Below the pieces are notes generated by a model. The model was not told the origin of the DNA. It ran no database searches and was given only the letters and a program-made list of their open reading frames with translations. The position numbers and the translations under genes are program-made. Of a DNA stretch of 64,000 bases, positions 57,738 through 64,000 are shown piece after piece; within the stretch, counting starts at the first letter, position 1, and each line of letters starts with the position of its first letter. The DNA comes from Allobosea sp. 67-29 (GTDB lineage Bacteria > Pseudomonadota > Alphaproteobacteria > Rhizobiales > Beijerinckiaceae), in the NCBI RefSeq assembly GCF_001898115.1, contig NZ_MKSQ01000008.1:99390-163389 (forward strand), in the 5' to 3' direction.

Positions 57738-58119
57738 AGGCAAGGAGCGCGGGCTCGGCACCGATTTCGACCGCTGGCTCGGCCAGCTCTTTCGCAAGGG
57801 GCCGTTCACGGCGCTGATCGTGCTGGTGAAGATCGCGCAGCCAAGGATCGAACCGCTGCGATCGAGCTTCGTCCATGTCGTCGGCGACGAGCTCGACTGG
57901 GGCGACATCGTGCTGATGCTGCGAGGCGCTGGCGTCAACTGGGACGGCGCCGCCTTCTTTCCGACGCGCGGCGACGACGGCGGGCTCGTGCCGGACGACG
58001 TCGCCCGCGCCCGGCTGCGCGAGCTCGAAGGAGCGCTTCACCAGAGCCGGCTCGTGCTGAACGAAGGCGCCTTTTTCGACGTCTGGGGCCGAAATCTGAA
58101 GGTCGAGGAGGCCGACTAG
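57724..58119 (+). CDS. Uncharacterised protein, sel operon (hypothetical 2)
   Basis: 131-residue protein not recognised. Compact alpha/beta look: [55 protein letters not shown], and [20 protein letters not shown]. No signal peptide or Cys motif. It starts with GTG 57724 overlapping hypothetical 1; a start further upstream (57664) in the same frame would lie inside that gene. Its TAG stop shares the sequence CTAG with the selD stop on the other strand. Conserved placement between tRNA-Sec and selD should be tested; function unknown. Confidence 0.75.
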   Translation: MSTSRGKERGLGTDFDRWLGQLFRKGPFTALIVLVKIAQPRIEPLRSSFVHVVGDELDWGDIVLMLRGAGVNWDGAAFFPTRGDDGGLVPDDVARARLRELEGALHQSRLVLNEGAFFDVWGRNLKVEEAD

Positions 58120-59192
58120 CTCACCACGACCCGACCCGGCCCCGCCTCGACCGAGCCGATGATCCGGGCGGCCGGATAGCCGGCCGCTCCGATCTGCGCC
58201 AGCAGTTCCGCGGCGCGATCCGCCTTGCAGGACACCAGCAAGCCGCCCGAGGTTTGCGGGTCGGTCAGCAGATGGCGGCGCCAATCCGGCAATCCGGCCG
58301 GCAGGACGACCCCCTCGCCATAGCTCGCCCAGTTGCGATGCGAGGCGCCGGTGACCCGGCCCGCCCCGGCGAGCCGCTCCGCCTGCGACAGGAAAGGCAG
58401 ATCGGCAAGGCGCAGCCTCACGGTCGCGCCCGAGCCGCGCGCCATCTCCAGGCCATGGCCGAGGATGCCGAAGCCGGTGACGTCGGTCACGGCATGAACA
58501 GCGGAGTCGCGCGCCAGCTCGGCGCCGATGCGGTTGAGCAGCGTCACCGAGGCGAGCATCTCGTCATAGGCCTGCGGCGAGAGATCGCCTTTCTTGAAGG
58601 CCGCGGAATAGATGCCGACGCCGAGCGCCTTGGTCAGGATCAGCGCATCCCCCGGCCTCGCCCCGCTGTTGCGCCGCAGGTTCTGCGGATTCAGCAGACC
58701 GATGACGGCCAGCCCGTAGATCGGCTCGGGCGCGTCGATGGAGTGGCCGCCGGCGACCGGGATGCCGGCCTCGGCACAGATCGAGGCACCGCCCCTGAGG
58801 ATTTCGCGGGCCGTCTCGACGGGCAGCTTGTCGAGCGGCATGCCGAGGATGGCGAGCGCCATGATCGGCCTGCCGCCCATGGCGTAGACGTCGGAGATCG
58901 CGTTGGTCGCGGCGATGCGGCCGAAATCACGCGGATCATCGACCATCGGCATGAAGAAATCCGTGGTCGCCACGACGCAGGTCTCGTCGTCGATCTGCCA
59001 GACCGCGGCATCGTCCCCCGTCTCGGTACCAACGAGCAGTTGCCTGTACGGCCCCGCCGCCGGCTGGTCCGCCAGCAATTGCTGCAGCACCGACGGGGCG
59101 AGCTTGCAGCCGCAGCCCCCGCCATGCGCGAGACTCGTCAGGCGGGGTGCGTGCAGAGGCGTCTCAAGCTCGCGCTCGATCGTTTCGCTCAT
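58116..59192 (-). CDS. selD: Selenide, water dikinase (selenophosphate synthase) SelD
   Basis: 358-residue enzyme making selenophosphate from selenide and ATP. The flexible catalytic loop reads [11 protein letters not shown] with Cys27 and Lys30 (E. coli Cys17/Lys20); the Cys codon is TGC, so it is not itself a selenoprotein. Seen further: [19 protein letters not shown], the Asp-rich ATP-metal sites, and [13 protein letters not shown]. It is convergent with the sel operon, its stop overlapping by the CTAG palindrome, so it has its own promoter upstream of 59192. Confidence 0.97.
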   Translation of the reverse strand: MSETIERELETPLHAPRLTSLAHGGGCGCKLAPSVLQQLLADQPAAGPYRQLLVGTETGDDAAVWQIDDETCVVATTDFFMPMVDDPRDFGRIAATNAISDVYAMGGRPIMALAILGMPLDKLPVETAREILRGGASICAEAGIPVAGGHSIDAPEPIYGLAVIGLLNPQNLRRNSGARPGDALILTKALGVGIYSAAFKKGDLSPQAYDEMLASVTLLNRIGAELARDSAVHAVTDVTGFGILGHGLEMARGSGATVRLRLADLPFLSQAERLAGAGRVTGASHRNWASYGEGVVLPAGLPDWRRHLLTDPQTSGGLLVSCKADRAAELLAQIGAAGYPAARIIGSVEAGPGRVVVS

Positions 59193-59756
59193 CGTCGATC
59201 TCCCAAAAGTGCCTTTGCGACAAGCGCGTCCGGCAGGCGGCGCTGGAGCGCCGGGCCTTCCGCATGACGCAGCCCGGAACAGGCTCGAACGCGCGCAGCG
59301 GGGCCGCGCCGCAGAGTCAGGACCGATCCGGAAGTGCCCCGGAACCCGGGAGCATCATGAACAGGCACACAGCATCCTTTCCCGTCGGGATCACAAGGTC
59401 AATCCGGCAGTCGGCTACCTTAGCAATGAGGAGCCGCATCGCCGGCAGTCCTGGCGCAAGCGGCGATCGACAGTCAGCGCGGGCCGATGAAGAGGCTGCT
59501 CATCCTCAGGTTCACCGCCTGCTGCGTCCTGGCGACCGGGCTGGCGCCGGAGGCAATGCCGTCATGGCCTTGCCGCTCGTGATCGTCCTGGCAGCGCGGG
59601 TGAGACAGCGACGACTGCAGCTCGCCTTCCGATGGGATGCGCATCCGGGTGCCGTAGAGATAGCGGTAACCAATCGCCTCGATTTACGCTGCGCGCGCAT
59701 TCTCACGGTATTACTCTCACTCATAACGGCGACAGCGACTCTTTTCGGAGAGATAT
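59193..59756. other. Intergenic region between selD and a hypothetical gene
   Basis: 564 bases containing the divergent promoters of selD and the following gene. A 32-codon frame at 59486 (MKRLLILRFTACCVLATG) looks like a signal peptide but stops at once; it may be chance or a broken gene. Nothing else is supported. Confidence 0.4.
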
Positions 59757-60140
59757 ATGGCTGCGTTTCTCGACAAATTGCTTTCGGACGACCTCGAAAC
59801 GCTACGGAATGACATTCTGAAAGCGGGTGTCCTGAACGCGAAGGCGCTTCAGGAAAGCGCCGAGATCCATCTGACGAATTTCGGCCTCGCTCTGCCACCC
59901 TCGCCTGAGCTGGACGACGCCCTGTTCCAGATCGCCGCGAGCGTAGGCACCTTCGCCCGCCTGCTCTACAGCCAGGCAAGGGTGGCGGAATCGGAAGCGG
60001 CCCGCCGGGGCGTCCTGGCAAGAATCGACCGGCTGAGCGACGTGATCGGCCGGACAGAAGCGGGCGGCTCCCGCGCGGCCGGAGCCTCGCCCCTGTCGAC
60101 GCAGGCGGAGCCTGCCGGACCGATCGGCAGCGAGCTGTAG
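59757..60140 (+). CDS. Hypothetical protein
   Basis: 127-residue protein not recognised. The N-terminal 90 residues are amphipathic and helical (FLDKLLSDDLETLRNDILKA, FQIAASVGTFARLLYSQARV, RRGVLARIDRLSDVIGRTE); the tail is low-complexity and rich in Gly, Ala, Pro and Ser. Start ATG 59757 follows CGGAGAG. No signal peptide. It stands alone, before tRNA-Phe. Confidence 0.6.
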   Translation: MAAFLDKLLSDDLETLRNDILKAGVLNAKALQESAEIHLTNFGLALPPSPELDDALFQIAASVGTFARLLYSQARVAESEAARRGVLARIDRLSDVIGRTEAGGSRAAGASPLSTQAEPAGPIGSEL

Positions 60141-60225
60141 AAAGCCGGCTGAAGTGACTGGACAGGCTCGGCGACAGCCTCTATATCGCCCCCACCAACA
60201 CGGACGGCGCACCGCGCCCCGGGGC

Positions 60226-60301
60226 GCCCAGGTAGCTCAGTTGGTAGAGCATGCGACTGAAAATCGCAGTGTCGGTGGTTCGATTCCGCCCCTGGGCACC
60301 A
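60226..60301 (+). tRNA. tRNA-Phe (anticodon GAA)
   Basis: 76-nt tRNA with encoded CCA. Acceptor GCCCAGG pairs with CCTGGGC; D-arm AGCTCAGTTGGTAGAGC; anticodon stem TGCGA/TCGCA with loop CTGAAAA and anticodon GAA at 60259-60261; T-loop GGTTCGATTCC. Confidence 0.98.
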
Positions 60302-60703
60302 TTCGTTTTCCCAAGCATCGAAAGACTTATCTTTCTCGCGCGATCGTCCCACCGGGCACAACCGGCCCGGAAACGTGGGAAACATCGGTTCAGGCCTCGT
60401 TCTCGTGGGGCGCCCCCGACCGCCCCGATGTCGAGACCTTCGGTCGCGTCGAGGTCACCCAGATCGCGTACCACATGCCGGCCAGCGCAAGCTTCTTGCG
60501 GCGGGCCTTTTCGTACAGAGCGCCGCCTGCTTCGGGCTCTCCCGGCCGCAGATGGGTATGATCGTGTTTGGTCGCTGGCCGGACAGGCAGCGGATCTCCG
60601 GCCGACGGGGGATATGGGTTCGACCCAGCCCCAACACCCCACCCCCAAAGGCGAACCGAGCAGCAAAAGCTGGACATCACATCCAGACAGCATTCAAAAT
60701 TAA

Positions 60704-60725
60704 ATACCAGAATATTTTCTGGTAT
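60704..60725. repeat. Perfect hairpin in AT-rich patch
   Basis: 9-bp arms ATACCAGAA / TTCTGGTAT around a TATT loop. It is not followed by a T-run on the plus strand, so a terminator is doubtful; a protein-binding palindrome is possible. Confidence 0.5.
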
Positions 60726-60747
60726 CAGATCTTAATTAATATCAGAT
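60723..60747 (+). repeat. Direct repeat TATCAGAT
   Basis: TATCAGAT occurs at 60723-60730 and 60740-60747, 17 bases apart, with AT-only DNA between. Helical spacing of such copies can indicate cooperative regulator sites upstream of the polysaccharide genes, but two 8-mers in AT-rich DNA may also be chance. Confidence 0.35.
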
Positions 60748-61075
60748 ACTATTTAGTCACAAAAGATAATACTCTCGACCTGATTCCCTTTAATCGCTTG
60801 GAATCCGTATTTATCTATGATGACCAAGAATATTTGCCGAACGATTCGATTGTCAAATCCTTAACATCCGCATGATCTAAATTCCGCTTGAAGGACATGC
60901 AGGGCCACCTTGTCGGTGACCAAGGAAAAGCCATGCCGACAGGCCCAGCACGGTGGATTGCCACCTTGATACGCTCCGCGTACTGCCGGCCGCCGACCGG
61001 GCAATCGGGCGCATCTCGGCGACATCCGGCCCGCGAGATCCAGCGTTGAACCCCGCGGCTTCCGAACCTCTGCAG

Positions 61076-62290
61076 ATGATGCCGCGGCGAAGGCTGGCGG
61101 TGTCCTATGCCGGAATCAAGCGTGCAACCCTTTGGCTGCTCGGCGCATCCAGCGGCTTCGTGCTGATCGAGCCTTCGCCCTACGAACTCATCTTTCTGAT
61201 CACGCTCTTCGTCTTCGCGCTGACCGGCATCCGCTTCTCCCAGAAGCTGCTGCCGCTCGCACTCCTGCTGCTGGCCTTCAATCTCGGCGGCATCGTGTCG
61301 CTGATCCCGTGGATGGACGATGGCGACGCGGTCCGCTTCATGGCCGTTTCGGTCTACCTGATGATCACGGCGATCTTCGTCGCGGGAATCATCTCGCAGG
61401 ATGCCGTTGGCCGACTGGAGACGCTGAGACGCGGCTATCTGTTCGCAGCCTGGTGCGCGGGGTTTGCAGCCATCCTCGGCTATTTCGATATCGCCAATCT
61501 CGGCGCCACCTTCACGCTCTACGGCCGCGCCTCGGGCACGTTCAAGGACCCCAACGTGCTCGGATCCTTTCTGGTCCTGCCCGTGGTCTACGGCCTGCAA
61601 CGGATGCTGACCGGGCAGACCGGCTTCCTGCGCGGGCTGGCTTTGATCAGCGTGCCGCTGGCCGGCCTGTTCCTGACCTTTTCGCGCGGCGCCTGGGGCG
61701 TGCTTGTCGCATCGGCGATGATCATGATCGCGCTGACCTTCCTGGCAGCTCCCGACGCGAGAAGCCGGCTTCGTATCGCCACGATGGCCCTGATCGCATT
61801 GGCCGTGATGGTGGTCGCCCTGCTGGTCGCGCTCTCCTTCGAGGACATCCGCAGCGTCTTCGAGGTCCGGGCCAGCCTCGACCAGGATTACGACGAAGGC
61901 GTCACGGGCCGTTTCGGCAACCAGCTGCGCGCAATTCCGATGCTCCTGGATGCGCCGAACGGTTTCGGGCCGCTGCGATTTCGCTGGCTCTTCAATCAGA
62001 CCGACCCGCACAACGTTTATATCAACAGCTTCGCTTCCTATGGCTGGCTCGGCGGCCTCTCCTGGCTCGGGCTGACGGCCGCGACCTGCTATGTCGGCTG
62101 GCGGCTGGTGTTCTGGCGAGGCCCCACACAGCTGCATGCCATCGCGATCTGGTCGGTCCTGTTCGTGACGATTTTGCAGGGTTTCCAGATCGACAGCGAC
62201 CATTGGCGGCATTTCTATCTGATGCTCGGCCTGGTCTGGGGGCTGGTCGCGCTGGGACGTGCCTCCGATGAACCGGATGCCGCCTCGTGA
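61076..62290 (+). CDS. O-antigen ligase/polymerase family protein
   Basis: 404-residue polytopic membrane protein with about 11 hydrophobic segments. The large periplasmic loop contains the superfamily pattern: YGRASGTFKDPNVLGSFLVL, LTFSRGAWGVLVAS and DPHNVYINSFASYGWLGGLS with the conserved His. Such enzymes ligate or polymerise lipid-linked glycans. The start is uncertain: ATG 61076 (MMPRRRL) is chosen, but GTG 60953 keeps the frame and would add 41 residues. It overlaps the acyltransferase gene by 4 bases (GTGA). Confidence 0.85.
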   Translation: MMPRRRLAVSYAGIKRATLWLLGASSGFVLIEPSPYELIFLITLFVFALTGIRFSQKLLPLALLLLAFNLGGIVSLIPWMDDGDAVRFMAVSVYLMITAIFVAGIISQDAVGRLETLRRGYLFAAWCAGFAAILGYFDIANLGATFTLYGRASGTFKDPNVLGSFLVLPVVYGLQRMLTGQTGFLRGLALISVPLAGLFLTFSRGAWGVLVASAMIMIALTFLAAPDARSRLRIATMALIALAVMVVALLVALSFEDIRSVFEVRASLDQDYDEGVTGRFGNQLRAIPMLLDAPNGFGPLRFRWLFNQTDPHNVYINSFASYGWLGGLSWLGLTAATCYVGWRLVFWRGPTQLHAIAIWSVLFVTILQGFQIDSDHWRHFYLMLGLVWGLVALGRASDEPDAAS

Positions 62291-63408
62291 CCGCTGGCAC
62301 CGCCCGCACAAGCCGGCCGCGGGGACCGGCGCAGCTGCAGGGAATCCAGGCCCTGCGCGCGATCGCGGCCCTGCTCGTCGTCTTCGGCCACGCCGCGCAT
62401 GAGGCGGAGGCGATCGCCGCGCGGGTCGGGGTTCCGGCGATCGATCCGTCGTTCCTGTACTGGGGCAGCGGCGTCGACATCTTTTTCGTCATTTCCGGCT
62501 TCATCATGGTTCACACCTCGGCCGAGCTGTTCGGACGGCCGGGCGCCTGGCGCATATTCCTGGGCCGACGCATCGCGCGGATCGTGCCGCTCTACTGGCT
62601 TCTGACCAGCCTGCTTCTCATCGGCTCGCTGTTCGTCCCTCAGCTTCTCAATGTCCCGATCGGCGACTGGCAGCACATCCTCGCCTCCTATCTCTTCATC
62701 CCGAGCCTGCGGGGCGGGAGCGAGATCCGTCCGGTGATGGCGCTGGGCTGGACGCTCAATTTCGAGATGTTCTTTTATCTGCTCTTCGCCGGAGCGATGT
62801 TTCTGCCCCTGAGACGCGGCATGGCGGCCCTCGCGGTCACGCTGCTCGGGCTGGCGCTGATCGGCATGGCCTGCCCGACCAACCAGGTCCAGGTCGCGTT
62901 CTGGACTCAGCCGATCATCATCGAGTTCCTGTTCGGATGCCTGCTGGCGCTGGCCTATCGGCACGGCATCAGGCTCCCGCCGGCGGTCGCCGCCGCATGC
63001 GTGGCGCTGGGCCTCGTCGCGATGCTGAGACTGCCCGGCATCGATGATCCGGCCTGGCTGCCGCAGTTCCTGCGGCTGGGCATTCCGGCGACGGTAATCG
63101 TCGCGGGCGCCGCGCTCAATCGGGGCGACGTTCCTCGTCATGCCTGGCCCCTGGTCGCGCTCGGCAATGCTTCCTACAGTCTCTATCTGTTTCATCCCTT
63201 CGCGCTGCGGCCGCTCCGCGACATCTGGATTCGCTTCGCCGGGGCAAGCCTGCCGCTGGAGATCTACGTGCTCGTCGCCTTTGCGGTGGCGGCGCTGTCC
63301 TCGGTGCTGCTCTATCGCCTGGTCGAGCAGCCGATGAGCACCTGGTTCCGGTTTTCGGCGGCGCCAAGACCGGCACCCGGCCCGATGCCCGGCACCACCG
63401 CGACCTGA
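62287..63408 (+). CDS. Acyltransferase 3 (OafA/ExoZ-like) membrane protein
   Basis: 373-residue integral-membrane O-acyltransferase. N-terminal GIQALRAIAALLVVFGHAAH carries the catalytic-type His of the family; VDIFFVISGFIMVHTS and RRIARIVPLYWLLT are signature segments, followed by about nine more helices and YSLYLFHPFALRPLR. It likely acetylates a surface polysaccharide. It begins with GTG overlapping the upstream ligase stop, so the two act in one operon. Confidence 0.93.
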   Translation: MTAGTARTSRPRGPAQLQGIQALRAIAALLVVFGHAAHEAEAIAARVGVPAIDPSFLYWGSGVDIFFVISGFIMVHTSAELFGRPGAWRIFLGRRIARIVPLYWLLTSLLLIGSLFVPQLLNVPIGDWQHILASYLFIPSLRGGSEIRPVMALGWTLNFEMFFYLLFAGAMFLPLRRGMAALAVTLLGLALIGMACPTNQVQVAFWTQPIIIEFLFGCLLALAYRHGIRLPPAVAAACVALGLVAMLRLPGIDDPAWLPQFLRLGIPATVIVAGAALNRGDVPRHAWPLVALGNASYSLYLFHPFALRPLRDIWIRFAGASLPLEIYVLVAFAVAALSSVLLYRLVEQPMSTWFRFSAAPRPAPGPMPGTTAT

Positions 63409-63593
63409 CCCCGGCCCGCCGCGGAACAGTGGTATCAGCCGGCCGCCGAGCCGCCCGCGAGCGTTTTCACAGAGCCAACCGCCTGCGCAGCTGCGCGGTC
63501 GCACCGGCCTGTCCCCAATTCTGCGGCCGGGCGGTGCCGGCCAGACGTCGCCGTGCCGGGCCGAACGAGCAAAGCCTTTGACTCGGGCGTCGC

Positions 63594-63638
63594 CGCACAA
63601 TATCACCAAGTCATCGGATGACTTGGTGATATTGTGCG
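63594..63638. promoter_or_regulatory. Perfect 22-bp-arm palindrome over the GntR start codon
   Basis: Arms 63594-63615 and 63617-63638 are exact reverse complements around a single G. The core ACCAAGTCATC-G-GATGACTTGGT contains TGGT/ACCA halves as in FadR-type operators. The right arm includes the GTG start of the regulator gene (63634-63636). It could be an autoregulatory operator or, in RNA, a hairpin hiding the start codon. Confidence 0.75.
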
Positions 63639-64000
63639 AACCTTGAGCAGATCCAGCCTGGCCGACACGGCGGCCGAAGCCATTCGTGGCGAGATTCTCG
63701 CGCGGCGATGGACCGTAGGCGAAAAGCTGCCGAACGAAGCCGCGCTCTCGGCAGCCCTTTCCGTTAGTCGGGGAACCGTGCGCGAGGCGGTGCGCGTGCT
63801 CGTCTCGCAGGGCATTCTGGAGACGCGCCAGGGCTCGGGCACCTATCTGCGCTCCACGAGCGGCACGGCTCTCCCCCTTGCGACGGCAAGGCGGGCGGGG
63901 CTGCGCGAACAGTTCGAGGCGCGGCTGGCGCTCGATGTCGAGGCAGCGCGGCTGGCGGCGTTGCGCTGCAGCCCGGCCGATATAGACCGCCTCCGACGGC
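63634..64000 (+). CDS. GntR-family (FadR/FCD subfamily) regulator, partial
   Basis: About 122 N-terminal residues; the gene continues beyond the right edge. Winged helix: ADTAAEAIRGEILARRWTVG, KLPNEAALSAALSVSRGTVR, EAVRVLVSQGILETRQGSGT. From about residue 85 an all-helical FCD effector domain begins (LREQFEARLALDVEAARLAA). GTG 63634 is taken as start, inside the palindrome. FadR-type proteins bind small carboxylic acids; target genes are not in view. Confidence 0.9.
   Translation, partial: MRTLSRSSLADTAAEAIRGEILARRWTVGEKLPNEAALSAALSVSRGTVREAVRVLVSQGILETRQGSGTYLRSTSGTALPLATARRAGLREQFEARLALDVEAARLAALRCSPADIDRLRR

Larger units (their letters stand above)
60302..61075. other. Intergenic region after tRNA-Phe with AT-rich patch
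   Basis: About 770 bases. 60390-60600 on the minus strand has an open frame ending in a protein-like stretch (KKLALAGMWYAIWVTS) but no good start or ribosome site; it might be a small gene. 60690-60870 is strikingly A/T-rich compared with all surrounding DNA and contains a hairpin and a direct repeat listed separately. No integrase or attachment repeat of the tRNA end was found. Confidence 0.45.

Noticed and set aside
59512..60021. 169-codon minus-strand open frame between selD and tRNA-Phe
   Set aside because: Arg/Pro/Ser-rich with no domain, and mostly antisense to the hypothetical gene at 59757, which has a ribosome site.
60375..60875. 166-codon plus-strand open frame across the AT-rich patch
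   Set aside because: Composition changes abruptly halfway, there is no start signal and the product has no coherent pattern.
62215..63609. 464-codon minus-strand open frame
   Set aside because: Antisense to the acyltransferase 3 gene, which has clear family motifs.

Overview
The window is high-GC chromosomal DNA of an alphaproteobacterium. Hyphomicrobiales is likely, and a Bosea-like genome is my guess from gene content and protein style; no rRNA or housekeeping marker settles it. Gene density is high and many neighbouring genes overlap by ATGA or TGATG junctions. No CRISPR array, prophage or intact insertion sequence is visible.

Layout: (1) 1-4480, a marR-regulated RND efflux operon on the minus strand, its permease running off the left edge. 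(2) 4571-9302, metabolic genes: transglutaminase-like protein, enoyl-CoA hydratase, old yellow enzyme, M32 carboxypeptidase and a SelW-like protein. (3) 9412-12145, a thiamine operon thiO-thiS-thiG-thiE behind a TPP riboswitch, followed by tRNA-Ser(GCT). (4) 12896-17621, an archaic (Csu-type) chaperone-usher pilus operon, then an IS3 remnant and a repeat-rich type V autotransporter (18432-21290). (5) 21674-33869, an exopolysaccharide locus in short alternating operons: flippase, two glycosyltransferases, GH5 hydrolase, polymerase-like membrane protein, Wzz/BY-kinase-like protein with a ruined P-loop, a GIPC-family beta-propeller protein, a CelD/BioF2-type acyltransferase and a fatty-acid-hydroxylase-like membrane enzyme. 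(6) 34108-42568, a complete Wsp chemosensory operon (wspA-B-C-D-E-F-R) that should make cyclic di-GMP in response to surface contact. (7) 42782-47140, a second RND pump (acrA/acrB type). (8) 47389-59192, a selenocysteine module: a UGA-containing formate dehydrogenase with a clear SECIS hairpin, its Fe-S and cytochrome b subunits, fdhE, selA, a Sel1-repeat protein, selB, tRNA-Sec lying wholly inside the selB reading frame, two unrecognised small proteins, and convergent selD. (9) 59757-63408, a small hypothetical gene, tRNA-Phe, an AT-rich patch, then an O-antigen-ligase-like protein and an acyltransferase. (10) 63634 to the right edge, the start of a FadR-type GntR regulator whose start codon lies inside a perfect long palindrome.

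Two themes stand out. Regions 4-6 together form a surface-attachment programme: pili, adhesin, exopolysaccharide and the c-di-GMP sensor that could control them. Region 8 packs most of what is needed to make and decode selenocysteine next to the selenoprotein that uses it. Its most unusual features are the selB/tRNA-Sec nesting and three uncharacterised passenger genes.
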